A stretch of 64,000 nucleotides of DNA. Source: an uncultured Gammaproteobacteria bacterium (lineage in GTDB: Bacteria > Pseudomonadota > Gammaproteobacteria > UBA6429 > Thiohalophilaceae). The translations under genes were made by a program, and so were the position numbers. The stretch is taken from assembly GCA_937967995.1 (NCBI GenBank), contig CALBTB010000001.1, positions 52,573-116,572 of the forward strand. The letters run 5' to 3'. Below, piece after piece: positions 54,384 through 60,926 of the stretch (the first letter of the stretch is position 1; every line of letters begins with the position of its first letter). Under the pieces are notes generated by a model. The model was given only the letters and a program-made list of their open reading frames with translations, searched no databases and was not told the origin of the DNA.

Positions 54384-55025
54384 ATGAGAAATAAACTTCA
54401 GATCATATTTACATGCGGAATGCTGATGTTTGCTGCCGAAGCTGTAATTGCTGATGAGGCGATGAAATCCGACAACGAGCATGCCCGCGTCTGGAACCAG
54501 TTTGCCAGTGATGTGCTGTCGCTGCATGAAAAGCTCATCAAATCAAAAGCGCATACAGTCAAAACTAAAATCGGCGGTTACTTTGGCAATAAAAAGTTTT
54601 ACAAGGAAGAAACGTATTACGATAAGAAAAACAAAAAACTGATTAGTCGTGTTCAGTGGGAACGCGAAAACCCTGAGAACCTGCATACCATTGAAGTCTA
54701 TGTCCGTGACGATAAGGGCAGAGTATTACGTGATTATGTGGCTGCCTATCTTCCGACCTATCGTAACGCACCTTCCCAGACGTTAATCAGTTTTCATAAT
54801 TACAATGGCAAGCTGCATGCTTTCAGAACGTTTGATGCCTCCGGTGCACGCATCGTTGAACGTTGTACTGGCACACTTGGCAAACAGAAGGTCAACATGT
54901 TGCTGGATGAGGACGAGATCTACGAGGCACTGGATGGTAGTTCAGATCGTATGGAGCAACCGGATTACATTGCCTGCTTTAAAGATATGCCGGAAGAGCT
55001 GGGCGAATATATCCAGCCGAAATAA
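54384..55025 (+). CDS. Secreted protein of unknown function
   Basis: 213 residues. The N-terminus (NKLQIIFTCGMLMFAAEAVIADEA) is a signal peptide, cleaved probably near AVIADE. The mature protein is charged and beta-rich (GGYFGNKKFYKEETYYDKKN, IEVYVRDDKGRVLRDYVAAY), with two late Cys residues. It has its own ribosome-binding region (GGGGACGG upstream of the ATG). I do not recognise the family. It lies between cysS and the convergent folD. Confidence 0.65.
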   Translation: MRNKLQIIFTCGMLMFAAEAVIADEAMKSDNEHARVWNQFASDVLSLHEKLIKSKAHTVKTKIGGYFGNKKFYKEETYYDKKNKKLISRVQWERENPENLHTIEVYVRDDKGRVLRDYVAAYLPTYRNAPSQTLISFHNYNGKLHAFRTFDASGARIVERCTGTLGKQKVNMLLDEDEIYEALDGSSDRMEQPDYIACFKDMPEELGEYIQPK

Positions 55026-55031
55026 GCGCGA

Positions 55032-55877
55032 TTAACTATCGGCCGCTTCGAGAGTATTTTGTAATAACGTTGCGACAGTCATTGGCCCGACACCACCGGG
55101 TACCGGTGTGATCCAGCTGGCGCGTTGTGATGCCGTTTCAAATTCCACATCACCCACGAGTTTGCCATCTTCCAGTCGGTTGATGCCGACGTCGACGACA
55201 ATCGCGCCGGGTTTAATCCATTCACCTTTTACAATGCCCGGTTTACCCACCGCCACCACCACCAGGTCGGTACGACGCACGTGCGATTCGAGATCCTGCG
55301 TAAAACGATGGCAGGTTGTGACCGTAGCACCGGCCAGTAACAGTTCGAGTGACATGGGACGACCGACATGATTGGAGGCACCGACCACCAGGGTATCCAT
55401 GCCTTTGACATCACCCACGGTGTGTTCCAGTAATGTCATGATGCCGCGTGGCGTACAGGATCGTAGCACCGGCATGCGCAAAGCCAGTCGACCGATGTTG
55501 TAAGGATGAAAGCCATCGACATCTTTTTCCGGCACAATGGATTCGATAATGGTTTCCGCGTCGATGTGTCTGGGCAGTGGCAGTTGCACCAGAATACCGT
55601 GCACTTGCGGGTTGTTGTTGAGCTCATCGATCAGCTTGATCAGTTCGTCCTGCTTAATGTCGACGGGCAGATCATAATCAAAGGCCTTGAAACCGACTTC
55701 CTCGCAGGATTTGCGCTTGTTGCGAACATAAACTTCCGAGGCGTGATCCTGTCCAACGAGTACCACGGCCAGACCCGGCGGCGGCATGCCTGCAGCATGG
55801 CGCTTCTCGACAGCAGCCTTGACCTGGTTACGAATGTCAGCGGCGACGGCCTTGCCGTCGATTATCCTGGCGCTCAT
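55032..55877 (-). CDS. folD: Bifunctional methylenetetrahydrofolate dehydrogenase/cyclohydrolase FolD
   Basis: 281 residues. The catalytic Lys is in YVRNKRKSCEEVG, and LPLPRHIDAE, VDGFHPYNIGRL, VVGASNHVGRPMSLELL and PVPGGVGPMTVATLL are conserved. It interconverts methylene- and formyl-tetrahydrofolate. ATG 55877 (MSARIIDG) gives the family start; the frame continues to 55967 only into the divergent tRNA promoter. The folD-tRNA cluster neighbourhood equals that of Pseudomonas. Confidence 0.97.
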   Translation of the reverse strand: MSARIIDGKAVAADIRNQVKAAVEKRHAAGMPPPGLAVVLVGQDHASEVYVRNKRKSCEEVGFKAFDYDLPVDIKQDELIKLIDELNNNPQVHGILVQLPLPRHIDAETIIESIVPEKDVDGFHPYNIGRLALRMPVLRSCTPRGIMTLLEHTVGDVKGMDTLVVGASNHVGRPMSLELLLAGATVTTCHRFTQDLESHVRRTDLVVVAVGKPGIVKGEWIKPGAIVVDVGINRLEDGKLVGDVEFETASQRASWITPVPGGVGPMTVATLLQNTLEAADS

Positions 55878-55951
55878 GATAAAATCTTTCTTAATCAAAC
55901 GGCTATGATCGCAGGTCAGGTCGATTTCGCCAAGCAAAATTCGCGTTCGAT

Positions 55952-55980
55952 TTGACCTGGTTAGCACGCGAGCGTATCAT
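55952..55980 (+). promoter_or_regulatory. Promoter of the tRNA-Pro-Arg-His cluster
   Basis: TTGACC (55952-55957), a 17-bp spacer and TATCAT (55975-55980) are followed by a GC-rich discriminator (CGCCGACC), as in stringently controlled stable-RNA promoters. Transcription would start near 55987, ten bases before tRNA-Pro. Confidence 0.7.
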
Positions 55981-55996
55981 CGCCGACCTTGTAAAA

Positions 55997-56073
55997 CGGG
56001 GTATAGCGCAGTCTGGTAGCGCGCCTGCTTTGGGAGCAGGATGTCGGGAGTTCGAATCTCTCTACCCCGACCA
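55997..56073 (+). tRNA. tRNA-Pro(UGG)
   Basis: 77 nt with encoded CCA. The acceptor arms CGGGGTA and TACCCCG pair, the anticodon stem is CCTGC/GCAGG with loop TTTGGGA (anticodon TGG), and the T-loop is TTCGAAT. First gene of the tRNA cluster. Confidence 0.97.
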
Positions 56074-56160
56074 GATTCTTTTCCATTCAGTGATAATTTC
56101 TGATTGGAACAGATGTGTGAACGTAGCGCCCGTAGCTCATTTGGATAGAGCATCGGCCTT

Positions 56161-56846
56161 TAAGTTGGTTGAAAGGCCAAATGGAGCCTCTGCAGGGAAA
56201 CGGAACCTGTAGAGTGGATCGCACTGTATCGGGGAAGCCTTAACAGCTCAGGCTGATGGTAATCCCGAGGAAACCGATGGTTAACCAATCCATTGGTGTG
56301 TTATCCTCTATTTTCCGGCATTACCGGGAGTGTAAATTTGAGGCAGCACCACACCAAAGTGAAAGGTGACCTGGGTGTTTTGAAGGCTCAAGTTGATCTT
56401 TTTGAGCAAGGGTATTTGATACTCCAGCCAGTCACAGAACATTCTGCTTTTGATCTGGTTGCTTATAAAGATAAGGACTTTAAACGGATACAGGTTAAGT
56501 ACAAGTCACTGGATAAGACCGGCGCACTGACAGTGCATTTTCGGTCTTGTTGGGCAGATAAAAACGGCACGCATATGCAGGCTGTGAATAAAGATGAAAT
56601 CGATCTTTATTGTATATACTGTCCTGAAACGGATGAGTGCTATTACCTCGATCCTGACAAATTTGAAAAGTCCGTCACATTGAGGGTAGAGGCACCAAAG
56701 AATAATCAGAAAAAAACCGTCAAGTTTGTTTCTGATTATCGACGGGTTCCGTAGAGGCCATACGTGCGACACCTGAAATGGTGAAGAGATGGTCCAGACC
56801 ACAAACGGTGAAGATATTTTCCGGCAGTGAAAACTGTAGTGGTAAG
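56161..56846 (+). ncRNA. Group I intron in tRNA-Arg(UCU)
   Basis: 686 nt, ending in G before the 3' exon. By eye: P1 GGCCTTT/AAAGGCC across the 5' splice site; P2 CTCTGCAGG (56188-56196)/CCTGTAGAG (56206-56214); P3 TCGCAC (56219-56224)/GTGCGA (56764-56769); P4 TCGGG (56229-56233)/CCCGA (56264-56268); P5 AGCCT/AGGCT; P6 GGAA (56269-56272)/TTCC (56747-56750); P7 GGCCAT (56756-56761)/ATGGTC (56789-56794); P8 CACC/GGTG; P9 ACCAC/GTGGT enclosing a GAAA tetraloop. The endonuclease ORF occupies the P6 loop. Confidence 0.9.
56338..56754 (+). CDS. PD-(D/E)XK homing endonuclease of the tRNA-Arg group I intron
   Basis: 138 residues from TTG 56338, with GGGAG (56326-56330) 7 nt upstream. The N-terminus MRQHHTKVKGDLGVLKA and the core AFDLVAYKDKDFKRIQVKYK match the PD-(D/E)XK-type intron endonucleases such as I-Ssp6803I from a cyanobacterial tRNA intron; D39, Q52 and K54 are the likely catalytic residues. 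It would cut intronless tRNA-Arg alleles to spread the intron. The frame is open back to TTG 56293. The TAG stop lies just before the P7 strand. The frame is intact, so the gene may be active. Confidence 0.85.
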   Translation: MRQHHTKVKGDLGVLKAQVDLFEQGYLILQPVTEHSAFDLVAYKDKDFKRIQVKYKSLDKTGALTVHFRSCWADKNGTHMQAVNKDEIDLYCIYCPETDECYYLDPDKFEKSVTLRVEAPKNNQKKTVKFVSDYRRVP

Positions 56847-56965
56847 CTAAGCCGAGGGTAGCAGGTTCGAATCCTGCCGGGCGCGCCAGTTGTTATTAAA
56901 TGCCCCATTGGAGTGTTATTGCAGGCAATGGGAATATAGCGAAATTCGAAAAATTTTTATCCAAT

Positions 56966-57042
56966 GGTGGCTGTAGCTCAGTTGGTAGAGCCCCGGATTG
57001 TGATTCCGGTCGTCGAGGGTTCAAGTCCCTTCAGCCACCCCA
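56966..57042 (+). tRNA. tRNA-His(GUG)
   Basis: 77 nt including the extra G at -1 opposite the discriminator C, which is specific to tRNA-His. Acceptor GTGGCTG/CAGCCAC, anticodon stem CCGGA/TCCGG with loop TTGTGAT (GTG), T-loop TTCAAGT and encoded CCA. Confidence 0.97.
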
Positions 57043-57082
57043 TTCTTCCCTCTAAATGGATAGCCATAAAGCCGTAATTCCG

Positions 57083-57112
57083 GTTACACCTCTCTGATTA
57101 GGCCGGTATAAT
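57083..57112 (+). promoter_or_regulatory. Promoter upstream of the tRNA-Leu region
   Basis: A perfect -10 TATAAT (57107-57112) is preceded after 18 bp by GTTACA (57083-57088, 4 of 6 to TTGACA). Transcription would start near 57119, just before the partial tRNA-Leu copy at 57123. Confidence 0.55.
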
Positions 57113-57122
57113 CGCGATTTTT

Positions 57123-57144
57123 CGCGAAAGTGGCGGAATTGGTA
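57123..57144 (+). pseudogene. Partial 5' copy of tRNA-Leu, 22-bp direct repeat
   Basis: CGCGAAAGTGGCGGAATTGG plus TA is identical to 57246-57267, the 5' end of the complete tRNA-Leu(UAG), 123 bp downstream. The copy stops in the D-loop, and no matching 3' half follows before the full gene. The 101 bp between copies contain a long hairpin (57150-57183, core ACTCGC/GCGAGT) and a second one, GAATCGCT (57192-57199)/AGCGATTC (57220-57227). Confidence 0.85.
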
Positions 57145-57246
57145 TTTAGAAACACTTTACTCGCGCCGCGAGTATTAGTGGTTCTTAAGGTGAATCGCTG
57201 AGTCGGAGAGATGCTGGTGAGCGATTCCCGGAGGCAGGTTTAATAC

Positions 57247-57331
<85 letters not shown>

Positions 57332-57360
57332 GTAAATTCAATAAGTTATGAGGACGGCAC

Positions 57361-58671
57361 ATGCAGGTTTCAGTTGAATCAACCACCGCGCTGGAGCGCA
57401 AACTGACTGTGGTTGTGGACGAACAACAGATCGATGACGCGGTACAGAAAAAACTGGCGAATTTGAGCCGATCGGTCAAGCTCAAGGGATTCCGCGCCGG
57501 CAAAGTACCGATGAATGTTGTCAAGCAGCGCTATGGGAGCCAGGTGCGCCAGGAAGTGCTGCAGGATGTCATTCAGTCGAGCTTCTATCAGGCCATCACC
57601 CAGGAAAAACTCAACCCGGCCGGTATGCCAAGCTTTGAGCCCAAGCAGTCGACACCGGGCGAGGGCCTGGAATACACCGCCACGTTCGAGGTATACCCGG
57701 AAATCAGCCTGGCTGATTTCAGTGGCGTGACGATTGAAAAGCCTGCCGTTGACATCACCGATGCCGATATCGACAAGATGCTGGAAACCATACGCAAGCA
57801 ACACATCACCTGGCAAGTCGTCGAACGTGCCGCGCAACAGGACGACAAGGTCACTGTTGACTTCAAGGGTACAGTGGATGGCGAACTGTTTGACGGTGGC
57901 TCCGGGACCGATATGGAAGTGGAAATCGGCAAGGGCAGACTGATTGCCGGCTTTGAAGATGGGCTGGTGGGCCTCAAGACCGGGGATGAAAAGACCCTCG
58001 ACCTGACATTTCCCGATCCTTACCAGAACAAGGACCTGGCCGGCAAACCGGTGCAGTTTGCGGTCACCGTTAAATCCGTTAAAGAACCGGTACTGCCTGA
58101 GTTAACCGATGAATTCGCTGCAAAAATGGGTATCGAGGGTGGTACGCTGGACAGGCTGCGCGAAGAAGTTCGTGACAACATGGCCCGCGAACTGGCGACC
58201 AAGATTGAAAATGAAGTCAAGAAAAACGTCATGGACCAGTTGCTCGAATTACATAACATCGATATTCCGGCTTCATTGGTGAGGCAGGAGGCGCTGGGAC
58301 TGGCCCAGCAAATGGCCAGCAATATGCAACAGCAGGGCATGTCGACCGAGCAGACACAGCTATCGCCGGATCTGTTCGAAGCGGAAGCCAGCCGTCGAGT
58401 GAGCCTGGGACTGGTGATGGCGGAAATCGTCAAGCAACAGGACATCAAGGCCGATGAAGACAAGGTGCGTGAAAGGATAGAGAAGATCGCCGAACCTTAT
58501 GAGCAGAAAGATCAGGTCATCCAGTGGTATTACGGTGACAAGCGACGCAAAGCGGAAATCGAATCACTGGTGATCGAGGAAAAGATCGTGGATTGGGTAC
58601 TTGGCCAGGTGACGGTTAAGGATAAATCCATGACTTTTAACGAAATTATGTATCCAAACAACGAAAAATAG
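57361..58671 (+). CDS. tig: Trigger factor
   Basis: 436 residues. The N-terminal ribosome-binding signature GFRAGKVPMNVVKQRYG, a central FKBP-type domain (VTVDFKGTVDGELFDGGSG) and a helical C-terminal chaperone domain are seen. It binds nascent chains at the ribosome exit. GAGGACGG precedes the ATG. It heads tig-clpP-clpX-lon-hupB, the standard proteobacterial order. Confidence 0.98.
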   Translation: MQVSVESTTALERKLTVVVDEQQIDDAVQKKLANLSRSVKLKGFRAGKVPMNVVKQRYGSQVRQEVLQDVIQSSFYQAITQEKLNPAGMPSFEPKQSTPGEGLEYTATFEVYPEISLADFSGVTIEKPAVDITDADIDKMLETIRKQHITWQVVERAAQQDDKVTVDFKGTVDGELFDGGSGTDMEVEIGKGRLIAGFEDGLVGLKTGDEKTLDLTFPDPYQNKDLAGKPVQFAVTVKSVKEPVLPELTDEFAAKMGIEGGTLDRLREEVRDNMARELATKIENEVKKNVMDQLLELHNIDIPASLVRQEALGLAQQMASNMQQQGMSTEQTQLSPDLFEAEASRRVSLGLVMAEIVKQQDIKADEDKVRERIEKIAEPYEQKDQVIQWYYGDKRRKAEIESLVIEEKIVDWVLGQVTVKDKSMTFNEIMYPNNEK

Positions 58672-58715
58672 GCTTCAATAAGACCCAGTACAATCGAGAG
58701 GAAGGAAGCAGAGAC

Positions 58716-59360
58716 GTGACCGATAGAAAAAATAATATGGACTGGCCCGGTACAATGACCAATCAACTGGTGCCGATGGTGGTGGAACAGACCTCACGGG
58801 GTGAGCGGGCGTACGACATCTATTCCCGCCTGCTGAAGGAACGGGTCATCTTTATCGTTGGGCCTATCGAGGACCACATGGCCAACCTGATTGTGGCACA
58901 GCTGTTGTTTCTGGAATCCGAAAATCCGGACAAAGATATCCATTTGTACATTAATTCACCAGGTGGCTCAGTGACGGCGGGTATGTCTATCTATGACACC
59001 ATGCAGTTTATCAAGCCTGATGTCAGTACTATGTGTACGGGTTTAGCCGCCAGCATGGGAGCGGTCCTGCTGACCGCCGGTACAAAGGGCAAGCGCTATT
59101 GCCTGCCGCATGCCCGAACCATGATTCACCAGCCGCTGGGTGGGTTTCAGGGCCAGGCAGCGGATATTGAGATCCATGCCAAGGAAATACTGAGTACTCG
59201 GGAACGATTGAACGCCATCCTTGCCCAACATACAGGGAAGCCGATAGAAGATATCGCCAGAGACACGGATCGTGACTATTTTATGAGCGCCGAGGAGTCG
59301 GTGAATTACGGCCTGGTTGACCAGGTAATGACCACGCGAAGCGCTAAAAAAGACACATAA
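58716..59360 (+). CDS. clpP: ATP-dependent Clp protease proteolytic subunit ClpP
   Basis: 214 residues. The catalytic Ser is in GLAASMGAVLL, the His in RTMIHQPLGG, and the Asp in DIARDTDRDYFM. YINSPGGSVTAGMSIYDTM is also typical. The start is GTG at 58716 with AGGAAGGA 9 nt upstream; an N-terminal propeptide is expected to be removed. It assembles with ClpX, encoded next. Confidence 0.97.
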   Translation: MTDRKNNMDWPGTMTNQLVPMVVEQTSRGERAYDIYSRLLKERVIFIVGPIEDHMANLIVAQLLFLESENPDKDIHLYINSPGGSVTAGMSIYDTMQFIKPDVSTMCTGLAASMGAVLLTAGTKGKRYCLPHARTMIHQPLGGFQGQAADIEIHAKEILSTRERLNAILAQHTGKPIEDIARDTDRDYFMSAEESVNYGLVDQVMTTRSAKKDT

Positions 59361-59386
59361 TTTCGGTTTAATTCGCCGCTGAATTG

Positions 59387-59458
59387 CCGATAATTATCGT
59401 AACGAGATGTGGCCCGATGGGGAATAAACCCCTAATAGATAAGGGCTTGAATTATCGG
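59387..59458 (+). other. Nested stem-loop in the clpP-clpX spacer
   Basis: Three helices nest in one 72-nt element: CCGATAATT (59387-59395) with AATTATCGG (59450-59458), perfect 9 bp; GGCCC (59411-59415) with GGGCT (59443-59447), one G-U; and GGGG (59419-59422) with CCCC (59429-59432) around AATAAA. Within the outer strand CGATAATTATCG (59388-59399) is itself a palindrome, so an alternative hairpin is possible. No T-run follows, so a simple terminator is unlikely. Confidence 0.55.
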
Positions 59459-59507
59459 TGATTTAGATGCATTGTTTGCATATGACGCGCGTGAAGAGGT
59501 ATCCGTA

Positions 59508-60788
59508 ATGAGTGATGACAAGAACAGTACCGGCGATAACGGCAAGCTGCTTTACTGTTCCTTCTGTGGCAAAAGCCAGCATGAAGTTCGAAAGTTGATT
59601 GCGGGTCCTTCGGTCTTTATCTGCGACGAGTGTGTCGAGTTATGTAACGACATCATTCGCGAGGAAGTGCAGGAACAGGCCTCAACGGTTGGTGGTAAAA
59701 AACTACCGACACCGCGCGAAATCGATTCCATCCTTGATGAATACGTTATCGGCCAGGCACGCGCCAAGAAGGTGCTGTCTGTGGCTGTTTATAACCACTA
59801 CAAGCGTCTTGAAACCGGCCAGCGTAAGGACGATGTCGAGCTGGCCAAAAGTAACATCCTGCTGATTGGTCCTACCGGTAGCGGTAAAACACTGCTGGCA
59901 GAAACGCTGGCACGCCTGTTAAACGTTCCGTTCACCATTGCGGATGCCACCACCCTGACCGAAGCCGGTTATGTCGGTGAAGACGTCGAGAATATTATCC
60001 AGAAGTTATTACAGAAATGTGATTACGACGTCGAAAAGGCCCAGACCGGTATTGTCTATATCGACGAAATCGACAAGATTTCACGTAAGTCAGACAACCC
60101 GTCAATCACGCGTGACGTTTCCGGCGAAGGTGTTCAGCAGGCGCTGTTGAAACTGATTGAAGGCACGGTCGCCTCTGTTCCACCGCAAGGTGGTCGCAAG
60201 CACCCGCAACAGGAATTCCTGCAGGTTGATACTTCAAACATCCTGTTCATCTGTGGTGGTGCGTTTGCCGGCCTGGATAAAATTATTCGCGACCGCTCTG
60301 AGAAGGGCGGCATCGGTTTTGCTGCTGAAGTCAAAAGCAAGGATGACAGCAAAACCCTGAGTGATGTTCTGCACACTGTCGAACCGGAGGACCTGATCAA
60401 GTACGGGTTGATTCCGGAGTTTGTCGGTCGTTTACCAGTCGTCGCAACACTGAGTGAACTGGATGAAGACGCCCTGGTGCAGATTCTGACAGAACCGAAG
60501 AATGCGTTAACCAAGCAGTACCAGAAGCTGTTTGAAATGGAAGGCTGTGAGCTGGAATTTCGTGAGGATGCATTACGTTCGGTTGCCACAAAAGCGATGG
60601 AGCGTAAGACGGGTGCACGGGGACTGCGTTCGATACTCGAACACGTCCTGCTGGATACCATGTACGAATTACCCTCAATCGAGAACCTCGAAAAGGTGGT
60701 TATCGATGATTCCGTCATCGATGGGGACGGCAAGCCGATTCTCATCTATGAGGGCTCCGATCAACTCGCTGCTTCCGATGATCGCTGA
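59508..60788 (+). CDS. clpX: ATP-dependent Clp protease ATPase subunit ClpX
   Basis: 426 residues. The N-terminal zinc domain has CSFCGKSQHEV and CDECVELC. The AAA+ module has Walker A GPTGSGKTL, Walker B IVYIDEIDKI and a sensor/RKH-type region. It unfolds substrates and feeds ClpP. ATG 59508 with AAGAGG 8 nt upstream is chosen over an in-frame start at 59472, because MSDDKN is a typical ClpX start. Confidence 0.98.
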   Translation: MSDDKNSTGDNGKLLYCSFCGKSQHEVRKLIAGPSVFICDECVELCNDIIREEVQEQASTVGGKKLPTPREIDSILDEYVIGQARAKKVLSVAVYNHYKRLETGQRKDDVELAKSNILLIGPTGSGKTLLAETLARLLNVPFTIADATTLTEAGYVGEDVENIIQKLLQKCDYDVEKAQTGIVYIDEIDKISRKSDNPSITRDVSGEGVQQALLKLIEGTVASVPPQGGRKHPQQEFLQVDTSNILFICGGAFAGLDKIIRDRSEKGGIGFAAEVKSKDDSKTLSDVLHTVEPEDLIKYGLIPEFVGRLPVVATLSELDEDALVQILTEPKNALTKQYQKLFEMEGCELEFREDALRSVATKAMERKTGARGLRSILEHVLLDTMYELPSIENLEKVVIDDSVIDGDGKPILIYEGSDQLAASDDR

Positions 60789-60852
60789 CCACTGACGGTG
60801 GTGCAGGCGGTATCCTTATGGTCTGTGGGTGATTACGAATTTACCTGCAACG

Positions 60853-60881
60853 ATTGAAAATTCGCAACGCAGACAACATAT
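60853..60881 (+). promoter_or_regulatory. Possible heat-shock (sigma-32) promoter of lon
   Basis: ATTGAAA (60853-60859) and CAACATAT (60874-60881) are 14 bp apart. Sigma-32 prefers CTTGAAA and CCCCATnT, so the match is 6 of 7 and about 6 of 8. lon is a classical heat-shock gene. The same bases could also serve a weak sigma-70 promoter. Confidence 0.5.
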
Positions 60882-60926
60882 AGCAATATAACTGGTCGCA
60901 AGATCGCTGATGCTAGAGAGTCCAAT

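Larger units (their letters stand above)
56126..56888 (+). tRNA. tRNA-Arg(UCU), split by a group I intron
   Basis: The 5' exon (56126-56160) has acceptor arm GCGCCCG, D-arm GCTC/GAGC and the anticodon 5' strand TCGGC followed by CTT. The 3' exon (56847-56888) supplies CTAA, GCCGA, T-arm GCAGG/CCTGC, CGGGCGC, G and CCA. Spliced, they give a 77-nt tRNA with anticodon loop CTTCTAA, i.e. UCU, and a sequence very like E. coli argU. The break falls between anticodon positions 34 and 35. The tRNA reads AGA codons. Confidence 0.93.

Noticed and set aside
57123..57245. A complete second tRNA-Leu or other tRNA
   Set aside because: Only the acceptor 5' strand and D-arm start are present; there is no T-arm or CCA end before the real tRNA-Leu.
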